Of a DNA stretch of 64,000 nucleotides, positions 28,042 to 37,313 are shown piece by piece. Numbering within the stretch: position 1 is the first letter of the stretch; each line of letters starts with the position of its first letter. The DNA comes from CAIVAT01 sp037137455. GTDB lineage: Bacteria > Bacteroidota > Bacteroidia > Bacteroidales > FEN-979. Below the pieces are notes generated by a model, which saw only the letters and a list, made by a program, of their open reading frames with translations, searched no databases and was not told the origin of the DNA. A program made the translations under genes and the position numbers. The stretch spans positions 37,041 through 101,040 of the forward strand of contig JBAXKG010000005.1 of the NCBI GenBank assembly GCA_037137455.1, given 5' to 3'.

Positions 28042-29106
28042 ATGGATTTCCGGATAATTGACGATGCCTTACAGTTTTATAACCTGATGCTCATAGATAT
28101 AGCTCAGGCAAAGGAGTACATTTATCTTGAGACCTATAAATTCGCTAATGACCACATGGGAGTGCGCTTTCGCGATGCAATTACAAAAAAGGCACGGGAA
28201 GGGATAAAGGTAAAAATACTGATCGATTCTTGGGGAAAAGGGCCCGTTTCGGAGACCTTTTTCACAGAACTTATCAAGCTGGGAGGCGAGGTAAAATTCT
28301 TCGAAAAAATCAAGATCAACAGCGATATCTTTACCCGCGGACACCGGCGCGACCATCGTAAAATACTTGTCATCGATGGCAATATAAGTTATATCGGATC
28401 GGCAAACATTACCGGCTACAATCTGAACTGGCGCGAACTCTGCCTGCGTATGGAGGGCGAAATTGCCGTTTCTTTTAAAAAAGTATTCCTTGAAAATTTT
28501 AACGCTTTCAATCCCTTTATCATCACAAACAAGGTGACATTCACGCGAAAAATCAAATGGGGTAATTTTGAAATCATCCGCGATGTACCCTCAATTCAGT
28601 TCCAGAGGCTCAGGAAACGATATACCCAACTGATAAAACAGGCAAAAAAATCGGTGGTGATCGAAACACCATATTTCCTCCCGGGATTTTTACTTCGCAA
28701 AGCCATGATGGATGCCAGCAAACGGGGGGTAATGGTTGAGGTAATCATGCCGAAACATTCCGATATGCGCATGGTCGATATCCTTCGTAATAAATACCTG
28801 GGGTTGCTTCATAACGCGGGCATCAAACTGCTGTTCTATCTTCCATATAACCTTCACGCAAAATTGCTGATGGTCGATGACGAGATTTTCTCCATTTCGA
28901 GCGCAAATTTTGATTTCCGCAGTTTTCGCTATCAGTATGAAATTGCCCTGATTGGCTCAGAGCCGGTAATATTACGACAGTTGCGCGAACATATTGCTGA
29001 AACTATACGTAACTCACAAGGGCTGGATTACCTTGAATGGAGACGCCGCCCGCTGATCGAAAAAATCTTTGAATATGTTTTGCTTCCATTCCGTCACTTC
29101 TTTTAA
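28042..29106 (+). CDS. Cardiolipin synthase-like phospholipase D family protein
   Basis: 354 residues with two complete HKD motifs: H105-x-K107-x4-D112 (HRKILVID) and H272-x-K274-x4-D279 (HAKLLMVD), each followed by the usual GSAN/SSANF stretch. Cardiolipin synthases of this type join two phosphatidylglycerols. Unlike classical ClsA it has no N-terminal membrane helices, so it is nearer to ClsB-type proteins. A short hydrophobic C-terminus (YVLLPFRHFF) may touch the membrane. Confidence 0.88.
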   Translation: MDFRIIDDALQFYNLMLIDIAQAKEYIYLETYKFANDHMGVRFRDAITKKAREGIKVKILIDSWGKGPVSETFFTELIKLGGEVKFFEKIKINSDIFTRGHRRDHRKILVIDGNISYIGSANITGYNLNWRELCLRMEGEIAVSFKKVFLENFNAFNPFIITNKVTFTRKIKWGNFEIIRDVPSIQFQRLRKRYTQLIKQAKKSVVIETPYFLPGFLLRKAMMDASKRGVMVEVIMPKHSDMRMVDILRNKYLGLLHNAGIKLLFYLPYNLHAKLLMVDDEIFSISSANFDFRSFRYQYEIALIGSEPVILRQLREHIAETIRNSQGLDYLEWRRRPLIEKIFEYVLLPFRHFF

Positions 29107-29135
29107 GAAGAGTTTTTCATCAAATATTCAAATAC

Positions 29136-30026
29136 CTATCCTGCTGGTTGTTTTCGGTTGACAATATAAACCCCGGTAAAGATGAGCAACGCAGCCAATA
29201 TCTTTGGTATGGTAATACCACCCTGGCCAACAGTTACCGACATTACCGTGGCAATAAGAGGTTGTAGATAGCTGTAATAGCTCACTACAGTTGCACTCAC
29301 ACTTTTGAGTGCAAAGTTGATCAGAAGGTAGGCCACAAAAGTGTTGAGAAAAATAACATAGATAATTCCAACCCATGCCCCTAATGTGAGGGCAGAAAAA
29401 TTGATCTCTAATGCCGGTTTTATTGAAAGTGGTAAAATAAAGAGAAAACCGAAAAAAGAGACCCATTTTAAAATGGTTGTAGTATGATATTTTCCGACCA
29501 GCGGCTTAATAAGGATCAGGTAGAGTGCATAAAAGACCATGTTCAGGAAAATCAACATATTACCCAATGCGTGATTCCCGTTAAAGCTTACCTTTCGACC
29601 GTAAAGCACCAGGATTAGCACCCCTGTAGCGCCAAGGGCAATGCCTGCTGTTTTTTTCCAGGTTACCTTCTCGCCGATAAGGATACTGGCAAATACCATA
29701 ACCAGAATGGGGTTAAGCACATGAATTAGGGAAGCATCCACCGGGGTAGTCAGATTCAGCCCTTCGTAAAAAAGGGTTTGGTTCAGGGCAAACCCGAACA
29801 TGCCGCATACCGCCAGCTTTAGGAGGTCCTTCCGTTCTACTTTCTCAGGTACAAAGAGCCGCTGAAATAACCAGAAAACAATCAATCCACCAAACAAACG
29901 AATAAAAATCAGTTGCATGGGCGTCAACATTTCTGGCATCAACCCCTTTACGATGTTGTAGGCAAAGCCGAAAATTAAGGTGGTGCTGAGCAGGGCAATA
30001 TGCGCCCTTTGCGTGTTATTCATCAT
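29136..30026 (-). CDS. EamA/DMT family transporter
   Basis: 296 residues with ten predicted helices in two EamA repeats (FIRLFGGLIVFWLF...; LIVATVMSVTVGQGGIT). Drug/metabolite exporter of unknown substrate. A TATCTTTG promoter box ends only two bases before the first ATG, so the transcript is either nearly leaderless or begins translation later. Confidence 0.92.
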   Translation of the reverse strand: MMNNTQRAHIALLSTTLIFGFAYNIVKGLMPEMLTPMQLIFIRLFGGLIVFWLFQRLFVPEKVERKDLLKLAVCGMFGFALNQTLFYEGLNLTTPVDASLIHVLNPILVMVFASILIGEKVTWKKTAGIALGATGVLILVLYGRKVSFNGNHALGNMLIFLNMVFYALYLILIKPLVGKYHTTTILKWVSFFGFLFILPLSIKPALEINFSALTLGAWVGIIYVIFLNTFVAYLLINFALKSVSATVVSYYSYLQPLIATVMSVTVGQGGITIPKILAALLIFTGVYIVNRKQPAG

Positions 30027-30027
30027 A

Positions 30028-30035
30028 CAAAGATA
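30028..30035 (-). promoter_or_regulatory. -7 promoter box (TATCTTTG) abutting the EamA start
   Basis: Minus-strand exact TAnnTTTG match directly before the ATG at 30026-30024. If used, transcription would start at or inside the first codons. Confidence 0.45.
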
Positions 30036-30056
30036 CAGATTGTCTAAAATAGAATA

Positions 30057-30087
30057 ACCCTGCCGGAGTGGTACCTCCCAACAGGGT
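30057..30087. terminator. Interrupted hairpin between Hsp20 and EamA genes
   Basis: ACCCTG (30057-30062) pairs with CAGGGT (30082-30087), with inner GGAG/CTCC (30065-30068/30075-30078). On the minus strand it follows hsp20 and is trailed by an AT-rich TATTCTATTTTA, so it is a plausible weak terminator. Confidence 0.45.
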
Positions 30088-30120
30088 CTTTTGCTGCAAT
30101 CTTAATTTTAAAAATTCTGC

Positions 30121-30546
30121 TTACGAAATCCGAATCTCCTTCTTCATCTCAATACTGGCTTCCTCTTTCTTCGGAAGAGCAATCTTCAGAATCCCGTTTT
30201 CATAATCGGCCTTGATTTTATCGAGGTTGATGGTCTTAGGCAAAGTAAATGCCCTGCTGAATGAACCATAATAAAACTCTTTCCTCGAATAATTCTTGCC
30301 CTCTTCACGCTTCTGATCCTCGAATTCGGCCGAGATGGTCAGGATGTTATTCTCCAGGTTGATCTTAAAATCCTCTTTGCTTAGTCCGGGTGCGGCAATG
30401 TCGAGCTGAAATGAATCACTGTTTTCAATAATATTTGCAGCAGGATCGCTGAAACGCTTCCCGAAAAAATCACCAAGGTCATTGTCAAAGATGTTGCTTA
30501 CCATATCCGATAACGGATTCCTGTGTTGCCATTTAATTAGTGTCAT
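30121..30546 (-). CDS. Hsp20/alpha-crystallin family small heat shock protein
   Basis: 141 residues. Alpha-crystallin domain over about residues 35-140: ENSDSFQLDIAAPGLSKEDFKI, FYYGSFSRAFTLP, ENGILKIALPKKEE. ATP-independent holdase of the cytoplasm. Upstream on the minus strand is AAAGGAGAG about 8 bases before the ATG, a strong Shine-Dalgarno that most genes here lack; this fits high-level expression under stress. Confidence 0.95.
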   Translation of the reverse strand: MTLIKWQHRNPLSDMVSNIFDNDLGDFFGKRFSDPAANIIENSDSFQLDIAAPGLSKEDFKINLENNILTISAEFEDQKREEGKNYSRKEFYYGSFSRAFTLPKTINLDKIKADYENGILKIALPKKEEASIEMKKEIRIS

Positions 30547-30690
30547 GGTATACTCTCCTTTCTTTTTTGTTAAACTTGTGTTTGTTACCCCAAAAAAGTC
30601 AAAATTTATACCGACTGAAAAAATTAAAAAAAATAGGACAAAATGGCAAAAACTAACAAAAAAGATGTCAAAATGACCAGATCGCTGAGG

Positions 30691-32196
30691 CTATCCGCAA
30701 TGTAAGTATGTGTTGACGAGCTTCATGATCTCTTTCTCATTGTCTTTAACCGTTTCGCGAAGATTCTTGTCATTAAAGTTTTTTAAATACCTGATCAGCC
30801 CATCGATAATCTTGGGAGGGAAAATATCATGTTTCTCATATATTTTTCGCTGTTTTTCAAGCGATTCGGCCGATTGCCAGCATGAGAAAGGGAGTTGCTG
30901 CAATTGACTTACCCGGGATTTATATTTTTCCTCAAAAATATTGACATCAACATATGATTTTTCTGCAATATCAAGGGCGTTTTTCATCTCAATACCATGG
31001 CGTGCAGCAACTGTCAAACCAGCAAACAGGAGGTAAACATCGGCAGAACCATCCGGGCAACGGAACTCAACAGTTTGGCGGCTGCCAAAGCCTGTCTGGG
31101 TATCCTTTTCTTTTGGGTTTGCATCGGTGATCATATCGTGCTTGCTGCCCCAACCGAGAGGGACGCGAACAAGAACCGAACGGTTCCGGTCGCCCCAGCA
31201 GATATTGGTCGGAGCCTCCTGATGCGGAACCAGCCTGAAATAACTTGTGGGAATCATGTTCCCAAATGCAGTAAGCGATTGCGAAAGATCGAGGTATCCG
31301 GCGATGGCTTTTTTAGCAGTTTCAGATAATTTGCCATTGTCGAGCATAACGCTCTGTCCGCTTTTCATAAGTCGTGTATGCACATGCATACCACTTCCGG
31401 CCTTCCCCGTAGTGATTTTTGGGGCAAATGTGACAGTCACCCCATGTTTAAAGGCAAGTGAACGAAGAACCCATTTTGCGATAAGCAGCTGGTCGGCTGC
31501 ATCTTCAAGGCGAACCGGGGTAAACTCAATCTCATTTTGTTCGTATGAAAGTCCTGATTCAGTGAAATTACCCACTTCCGAATGCCCATATTTGATGTAC
31601 CCGCCACATTTGGCAATGGCCTGCATAGCTTCAGCACGCAGTTTTTCCCATTTACAAAATGGAGATGATTCGTGATATCCACGCTCGTTGACAGCTTCAA
31701 ACAACCGGTCCTGTTCACTGATAATATAATATTCAAGCTCGCCCATTACCTCAAACGAAAACCCAGTCTTTTTCTTCAGGACTTCATGCGATTTCCGCAG
31801 TATGTATTCGGGCGAATTGGCAAAAGGCTGTCCGTCTTTATCATAAAAGGAACAAAGAATATCCAATGCAGGAATTTCTGAAAATGGATTAACAAAAGCT
31901 GAACGATATCGTGGAATGACATAAAGATCGGAAGATCCGGCTTCTATATAATTTGGGAAAAGACTGGATCCGTCAACACGTTCGCCTGCGCTCAGGATAC
32001 TGTCGAGATGCTGCCGGTCCTTAATGATAAAACTCAGCGTTTTCAAACGACTATCTGCAGCTGAATAACGAAAATTCAGCATCTGGATACCGTTGGCCTC
32101 TATGAAACGGATCAGGTCAGCTTTGGTAAAGTCATTAGAAGGCTTGTCGAGAAAATGTACAATAGGATTGGGATTCAGTGAGATGGTTGCATTCAT
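30691..32196 (-). CDS. glnA: Glutamine synthetase
   Basis: 501 residues with the start placed at ATG 32196. The frame stays open to 32388, but that would run across the promoter box at 32230-32237 and into the divergent TerC gene, so the longer start is rejected. Motifs: YGHSEVGNFTESGLSYEQNEIEF (metal ligands), GSGMHVHTRL (ATP/glutamate site), NRSVLVRVPLGW and VEFRCPDGSADVYL. Makes glutamine from glutamate and ammonia. Longer than classical type I enzymes by about 30 residues; no adenylylation tyrosine was sought. Confidence 0.92.
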   Translation of the reverse strand: MNATISLNPNPIVHFLDKPSNDFTKADLIRFIEANGIQMLNFRYSAADSRLKTLSFIIKDRQHLDSILSAGERVDGSSLFPNYIEAGSSDLYVIPRYRSAFVNPFSEIPALDILCSFYDKDGQPFANSPEYILRKSHEVLKKKTGFSFEVMGELEYYIISEQDRLFEAVNERGYHESSPFCKWEKLRAEAMQAIAKCGGYIKYGHSEVGNFTESGLSYEQNEIEFTPVRLEDAADQLLIAKWVLRSLAFKHGVTVTFAPKITTGKAGSGMHVHTRLMKSGQSVMLDNGKLSETAKKAIAGYLDLSQSLTAFGNMIPTSYFRLVPHQEAPTNICWGDRNRSVLVRVPLGWGSKHDMITDANPKEKDTQTGFGSRQTVEFRCPDGSADVYLLFAGLTVAARHGIEMKNALDIAEKSYVDVNIFEEKYKSRVSQLQQLPFSCWQSAESLEKQRKIYEKHDIFPPKIIDGLIRYLKNFNDKNLRETVKDNEKEIMKLVNTYLHCG

Positions 32197-32229
32197 GGGC
32201 TGTAAAATTCTGTTAAAATCAAAAGCAGA

Positions 32230-32237
32230 CAAAAATA
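32230..32237 (-). promoter_or_regulatory. -7 promoter box (TATTTTTG) for glutamine synthetase
   Basis: Minus-strand TAnnTTTG match 34 bases before the chosen ATG; it supports that start. Confidence 0.55.
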
Positions 32238-32248
32238 AGATTTTTTTA

Positions 32249-32256
32249 TAACTTTG
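32249..32256 (+). promoter_or_regulatory. -7 promoter box (TAACTTTG) for the TerC-CheR-CheB operon
   Basis: TAnnTTTG match 34 bases before the TerC ATG at 32290; it and the opposing glnA box are 11 bases apart. Confidence 0.6.
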
Positions 32257-32289
32257 ATGAATTAACTCTATCCAACTATCCTCTTGAAC

Positions 32290-33360
32290 ATGTCGAATCT
32301 GAATGAAATAGTGTTTTTCTCCTCTTTTCTTATCTTTATCTCCATTATTATTGGGATCGACCTTGGCTTTTTTCAAAAAAAAAACCATACATTATCTTTT
32401 AAAGAAGCCCTGGGCTGGACCCTGGTTTGGGTTTCTGTTTCAATTGGTTTTTACTTTCTTATCCGGTTTCATGGAAATTTGATACATGGAAGTTATACAA
32501 TCGAGGAGATTCAAAGTCGTATCGAAACTTACAACCATCCGATAAACATCACGGGATTAAGTTTACAGGAAGCCATATCCAAATACAATAATAACCTTTC
32601 GCTCGAATATCTCACGGGTTACCTGATCGAATATTCACTTTCGGTGGATAATGTTTTTGTAATTGTAATGATCTTTATCTCCTTTAATATCCAGCCAAAA
32701 TATTTCAAACGGGTTTTGTTCTGGGGTATCCTGGGGGCAATTATCATGCGTTTCCTTTTTATTTTCGCCGCCAGCGCACTGATCCAAAGGTTTTCATGGT
32801 TCCTTTACGTTTTCGGCGTTATGCTGGTGTTTATCGGGCTGAAAATGGCCTATGATTTTCTCTTTGCTAAGAAAGATGACCAGATTGATACAGAAAAACA
32901 CCCGGTGGTCAGGCTGGTATCAAGGTTTTTCAGGGTTAGCCACGATGAACATGCCGAAACCTTTTTTATTCGTCAACAGGGAAATATTTATGTGACCCCA
33001 TTGTTCATTGTTTTGATGATAATCGAATTCACCGATGTACTTTTCGCTGTTGATTCTGTTCCCGCGGTATTTTCAGTGACGCAGGATCCCTACATCGTCT
33101 TTTTCTCCAATATTTTCGCCATCCTTGGGCTCCGCTCCCTTTTCTTCCTGGTTATGGATATTATGAACCGCTTCCATTACCTGAAGATGGGACTTGCAGC
33201 CCTGCTTACCTTTGTCGGGGTGAAAATGCTGCTTCACTCAGTATTCAAAATCTCTACCAACACTTCCCTGATCATCATTGCCTCTATTCTGATTTGCAGC
33301 ATAATTGCTTCGAACCTGCGAAATCGATTCATAAAAAGGAAACTGATAACTAGAGATTAA
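32290..33360 (+). CDS. TerC/Alx family membrane protein
   Basis: 356 residues, about eight or nine helices. TerC core: EYLTGYLIEYSLSVDNVFVIVMIF and VLMIIEFTDVLFAVDSVPAVFSVT, each with the acidic residues expected for metal transport, and FSNIFAILGLRSLFFL. Family members such as Alx and MeeF export manganese; others are tied to tellurite resistance. The stop overlaps the next ATG (TAATG), so its translation is coupled to cheR. Confidence 0.93.
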   Translation: MSNLNEIVFFSSFLIFISIIIGIDLGFFQKKNHTLSFKEALGWTLVWVSVSIGFYFLIRFHGNLIHGSYTIEEIQSRIETYNHPINITGLSLQEAISKYNNNLSLEYLTGYLIEYSLSVDNVFVIVMIFISFNIQPKYFKRVLFWGILGAIIMRFLFIFAASALIQRFSWFLYVFGVMLVFIGLKMAYDFLFAKKDDQIDTEKHPVVRLVSRFFRVSHDEHAETFFIRQQGNIYVTPLFIVLMIIEFTDVLFAVDSVPAVFSVTQDPYIVFFSNIFAILGLRSLFFLVMDIMNRFHYLKMGLAALLTFVGVKMLLHSVFKISTNTSLIIIASILICSIIASNLRNRFIKRKLITRD

Positions 33361-34205
33361 TGAAAAAAATCCAGGAAGAACAACTGGAAAACCAGGATAT
33401 TGAAATCCGACTTTTCGTAGAGGCCATCTACCAAAAGTATGGATATGATTTCCGCAATTATTCACAAGCCCACGTAAAACGGCGAATCCTCAACCGGTTT
33501 AACTTGTCGGGCATGAAGTATATCACCGACATGATCCATGAGTCAATCTACAATCACAAATTCGTTGACCAAATGCTCATGGATCTGTCCATCACCGTTA
33601 CCGAGATGTTCCGCGATGCAACTTTTTACAGGGCTTTGCGGGAGGAAATCTTACCAATACTTCAAACTTATCCGTTTATAAAAATATGGCATGCCGGTTG
33701 CGCAAGTGGTGAGGAGGTATACTCTATGGCTATAATGCTGAATGAGGAGGGGCTCTATGGGAAATCACAGATATATGCTACCGATTTCAATCCCATCATA
33801 ATCAAACAGGCTAAAGATGGCATTTATCCAATCAACCGGATTAAAGAATTTACCGTGAATTATCAGAAATCGGGTGGCAAAGGGTCTTTCTCCGATTACT
33901 ACACGGCCAACTATGAATCGGCCAAATTGCTGGATGCGCTGAAAAAGAATATTGTGTTTGCCACGCATAATCTGGTGACCGACAGTGTTTTTGCTGAAGT
34001 TAACCTGGTAGTCTGCCGGAATGTGCTTATCTATTTCGACAGGGAGTTGCAGGATAAGGTGATCAGGCTTTTCGTTGACAGTTTGCCTGGCGGAGGCATT
34101 CTTTGCCTGGGATCAAAGGAAAACCTTCAGTTTTCGGATCATTGGGATCAGTTCAACCCACTTATCCCGAAGGAACGTATTTACATAAAGAAATATCAAT
34201 TATAA
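33360..34205 (+). CDS. CheR-type protein-glutamate methyltransferase
   Basis: 281 residues. N-terminal CheR helical domain (FVEAIYQKYGYDFRNYSQAHVKRRI) and SAM-binding domain with IWHAGCASGEEVYSMAI, IYATDFNPIIIKQAK and NLVVCRNVLIYFD. Methylates glutamates of chemoreceptors in chemotaxis, but no receptor, CheA or CheW gene lies in the window. Start ATG overlaps the TerC stop; cheB follows after 10 bases. Confidence 0.93.
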   Translation: MKKIQEEQLENQDIEIRLFVEAIYQKYGYDFRNYSQAHVKRRILNRFNLSGMKYITDMIHESIYNHKFVDQMLMDLSITVTEMFRDATFYRALREEILPILQTYPFIKIWHAGCASGEEVYSMAIMLNEEGLYGKSQIYATDFNPIIIKQAKDGIYPINRIKEFTVNYQKSGGKGSFSDYYTANYESAKLLDALKKNIVFATHNLVTDSVFAEVNLVVCRNVLIYFDRELQDKVIRLFVDSLPGGGILCLGSKENLQFSDHWDQFNPLIPKERIYIKKYQL

Positions 34206-34215
34206 CAAACAGGAT

Positions 34216-34794
34216 TTGACACATAAGAAACGATATGAAGCCATTGTGATTGGTTCTTCGGCAGGAGGGCTGAATGCATTGAAGGTTCTTTTTCGCGGGC
34301 TTGATGATCGGTTCCATATCCCGATGATCATCGTTCAGCATATCAGCGCTGATTCGGAAAATTATCTCATCCATATTCTTAATGATATCAGGAAACTTCA
34401 GGTCAAAGAAGCCGATGAAAAGGAACAACCTATGCCAGGAATGGCCTACCTTGCCCCACCCAACTACCACCTGCTTATTGAACCTGATCGTACCTTTACT
34501 CTTACTGTTGATGAGCGGGTTAACTATGCCCGTCCATCAATCGATGTGCTTTTTGAGACAGCGGCAGAAGCTTATAAGGATAAACTTATCGGCATTATAC
34601 TTACCGGGGCCAACAACGATGGTAGCAATGGTCTGAAGAAAATCAAGAATTTCGGGGGATTGACAATTGTGCAAGACCCGGAAACAGCCGAAGTGGAATC
34701 AATGCCGCGCGCCGCAATCCAGGCAACTGCCGTTGACCACATTATCCCGCTGGATGAAATTGCTGCATTTTTAAATTCGCTTATTGAATCTTAA
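34216..34794 (+). CDS. CheB-type methylesterase domain protein without receiver domain
   Basis: 192 residues: only the catalytic domain, with the triad motifs IGSSAGG (Ser), IVQHI (His) and ILTGANNDGSNGL (Asp). Classical CheB has an N-terminal receiver domain that is absent here, so activity cannot be switched by direct phosphorylation. Start is TTG at 34216; no in-frame ATG precedes the SSAGG motif. Sits between cheR and a hybrid sensor kinase. Confidence 0.9.
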   Translation: MTHKKRYEAIVIGSSAGGLNALKVLFRGLDDRFHIPMIIVQHISADSENYLIHILNDIRKLQVKEADEKEQPMPGMAYLAPPNYHLLIEPDRTFTLTVDERVNYARPSIDVLFETAAEAYKDKLIGIILTGANNDGSNGLKKIKNFGGLTIVQDPETAEVESMPRAAIQATAVDHIIPLDEIAAFLNSLIES

Positions 34795-34824
34795 TCTGCA
34801 AGTTAAATTTTCGATCTTTCTGAA

Positions 34825-37308
34825 ATGAAAGTCACTCCTAAAATACTGATTCTTTGTTTAATTTTTGCCATTATTTCAGTGGCTCTTGTGAAATATCAGG
34901 TTGAATCACAACGCAAAATGATAAACCTGTATATCGACCAGGTCACTGAACAAAAAAAGCTCATGGTGCGTTCGTTGATAGAAATCCAGGGCGATTACTA
35001 TCGAACCCTTGTGTTCGATTATACCTACGGCGATGACATGGTCAAATTTGCGAAAGCGCCTGATTATAAGTGGGCGGAGGTGAACCTCCGGGTGATCATC
35101 GATTTTTACAGGGCTAATGCCATTTGGATATTTGATAGCTTGGGAAAAAAGGTTTACACCTCTGTTGAACCAGCGCGCGATGACATCATTGATTTGCCGG
35201 TATTGACACCCCGGGCAAAGACATTTCTCGAACAAAACAAGTACCTGCTTGGAAATATTCGAACTTCTGCCGGTATGATGGAAATCCATGGATCAACCAT
35301 TCATGCAACCAATGATAAGAAAAGGTCATCCAAGCCTCAGGGTTTTGTTTTCATAGGAAAACTTTGGGATAGCGCTTACATTGGAAGATTGGAGCAGAGC
35401 TCGGAATGTAAACTTTCGGTTCATTTTCATAAACCAATGGAAGAGTCGATGGGCAAATCAAGGATTTTTGTGGTTCCGCTTAAGAATACGTATGATGATA
35501 AACAAAGCGCTGCTTTTCTGAAAGTGGTGATCAACCTAAAGCAAATCGGAGAAATCGGGAACTACTTTGATCAGCAATTCTTTCTTTTTTCAGCCGCCAC
35601 CTTGCTTGGATTTATAATAATTGCATGGTTACTCCTCAAATGGATTGTTTTCCCTCTGCGGAAAATCTCTGCCATGCTTGAAAAACAGAACCTTCCCATC
35701 GGCATTGAACCTGATCCGGCAGGCAATGAATTCAAGGAAATCACCTTCATGATCAATGATGCTATTGAACAAGGGAATGCATTAAAGATCAGTGAGGAAA
35801 AATTCAGGAAACTAATGGAATCAACCGCGGCAGCTATCTTCATTCATGATGGCGAAAAAGTCAGTTTTATCAATCCTACCACTGAAAAATTCCTGGGATA
35901 TTCACTTAAAGAATTGCAATTGGTCTCCATATCAGAAATCATACATCCCGACTCCCTGATCCTGTTCCAAAAAAGCAGTGAAAATATAAAAACCGATGTA
36001 AACAATATTTGGAGGAATGAATTGCGGTTTATTCGTAAAGATGGTCAGGTAAGATGGGCCGATGTTACTTCTACCATAATTGAAATGGAAAATACCAGCG
36101 CCTTCCTTGTAACAGCTCACGACATCAACGACCGGGTTAATATGGAGCACGAGCTGGTTTCAGCAAAAGAGCACGCTGAACAATCCGATAAACTCAAAGC
36201 GGCATTCCTGGCTAACCTTAGCCATGAAATACGCACACCGATGAATTCAATAGTCGGATTTTCAAACCTGATTCGCAAAGAGAGCATCAGTAAGGCTGAT
36301 ATTGAAGAATATGCTGAAATCATTGGTTACAGCACAAGCCGTCTTCTGCGGATGATTGACGACATTCTTGAAATTTCTAAAATCGAAACGAACCAGGTCA
36401 AATTTAATGAAACTTCTTTTTCTCTTCACCTCCTGCTTGAGGAGATGACCGACTATTGTAATGAAGAGAAAATCCGATTGGAGAAATCCGGTTTGAACAT
36501 TGAACTGTCGCTGCCTGCGGATGGAGCGTCACCGGAAATTGTGGCAGATCAGTCGCGCGTCAGGCAGGTTCTTACCAATTTGTTGGATAACGCGTTAAAA
36601 TTCACTCAAACCGGCACAATAAGATTCGGATATTCTCTTGGGAAAGACCGTTTTTGCGAATTCTTCATCTCAGATACAGGCATCGGAATTTCTATTGAAA
36701 ACCAGGAAGATATTTTCAAAAATTTCTACCAGGTTGACTATTCAGATGCACGAAAATACGGTGGCACCGGTTTGGGCCTCTCAATTGCAAAATCGCTGAT
36801 CGAGAGGATGGGGGGCAGCATATGGCTTAAATCGTCAAAGGGGAAGGGAACAATCTTCTATTTTACACTGCCGTTTAAATTCCAAAAAGAATTGTCACCG
36901 CGAACCGAATCAAAACCCAGGCAGCTAGATTTCCAGGGGCTTACAGTGCTAATTGTTGAAGATGAAATGATTAATGCCAGGTTGATGGGGGCGATGCTCC
37001 AGGCGATGAATGCCAAAACGCGCTACGCTTACAATGGTTTGGCAGCGTTGGAAAGTATGACTCAATTTCCTGATATCGGATTGGTACTCATGGACATCCA
37101 GATGCCCGGTATGGATGGCTACGAATGTACCCGCAGGATTAAACAGAAATTTCCTCATATCCCGGTGATAGCGCAATCGGCATCGTCACATCACGATGAG
37201 ACGAAAAAATGTTCTGAAGCTGGTTGCGATGATCAGCTTACCAAACCTATCAGTGCAAAAACCCTATATCAGACTATCTATAAATACTGGGGAAATACAA
37301 AAAAATAG
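34825..37308 (+). CDS. Hybrid sensor histidine kinase/response regulator
   Basis: 827 residues. Helix 1 at about 7-23, a periplasmic sensory domain to about 250 (family not recognised), helix 2 at about 255-275, a PAS domain around 325-440, HisKA with phospho-acceptor H467 (NLSHEIRTPMNS), HATPase with DNALKFTQTG, DTGIGI and GGTGLGLSI, and a C-terminal receiver with D757 (VLMDIQMPGMDG) and late KP. No output domain or HPt domain is attached, so phosphate must pass elsewhere. Last gene of the TerC-CheR-CheB operon (30 bases after cheB); stops 5 bases from convergent meaB. Confidence 0.94.
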   Translation: MKVTPKILILCLIFAIISVALVKYQVESQRKMINLYIDQVTEQKKLMVRSLIEIQGDYYRTLVFDYTYGDDMVKFAKAPDYKWAEVNLRVIIDFYRANAIWIFDSLGKKVYTSVEPARDDIIDLPVLTPRAKTFLEQNKYLLGNIRTSAGMMEIHGSTIHATNDKKRSSKPQGFVFIGKLWDSAYIGRLEQSSECKLSVHFHKPMEESMGKSRIFVVPLKNTYDDKQSAAFLKVVINLKQIGEIGNYFDQQFFLFSAATLLGFIIIAWLLLKWIVFPLRKISAMLEKQNLPIGIEPDPAGNEFKEITFMINDAIEQGNALKISEEKFRKLMESTAAAIFIHDGEKVSFINPTTEKFLGYSLKELQLVSISEIIHPDSLILFQKSSENIKTDVNNIWRNELRFIRKDGQVRWADVTSTIIEMENTSAFLVTAHDINDRVNMEHELVSAKEHAEQSDKLKAAFLANLSHEIRTPMNSIVGFSNLIRKESISKADIEEYAEIIGYSTSRLLRMIDDILEISKIETNQVKFNETSFSLHLLLEEMTDYCNEEKIRLEKSGLNIELSLPADGASPEIVADQSRVRQVLTNLLDNALKFTQTGTIRFGYSLGKDRFCEFFISDTGIGISIENQEDIFKNFYQVDYSDARKYGGTGLGLSIAKSLIERMGGSIWLKSSKGKGTIFYFTLPFKFQKELSPRTESKPRQLDFQGLTVLIVEDEMINARLMGAMLQAMNAKTRYAYNGLAALESMTQFPDIGLVLMDIQMPGMDGYECTRRIKQKFPHIPVIAQSASSHHDETKKCSEAGCDDQLTKPISAKTLYQTIYKYWGNTKK

Positions 37309-37313
37309 ATTCA

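Noticed and set aside
32197..32388. N-terminal extension of the glutamine synthetase frame
   Set aside because: It crosses the divergent promoter boxes and lies antisense to the TerC start; ATG 32196 is the better start.
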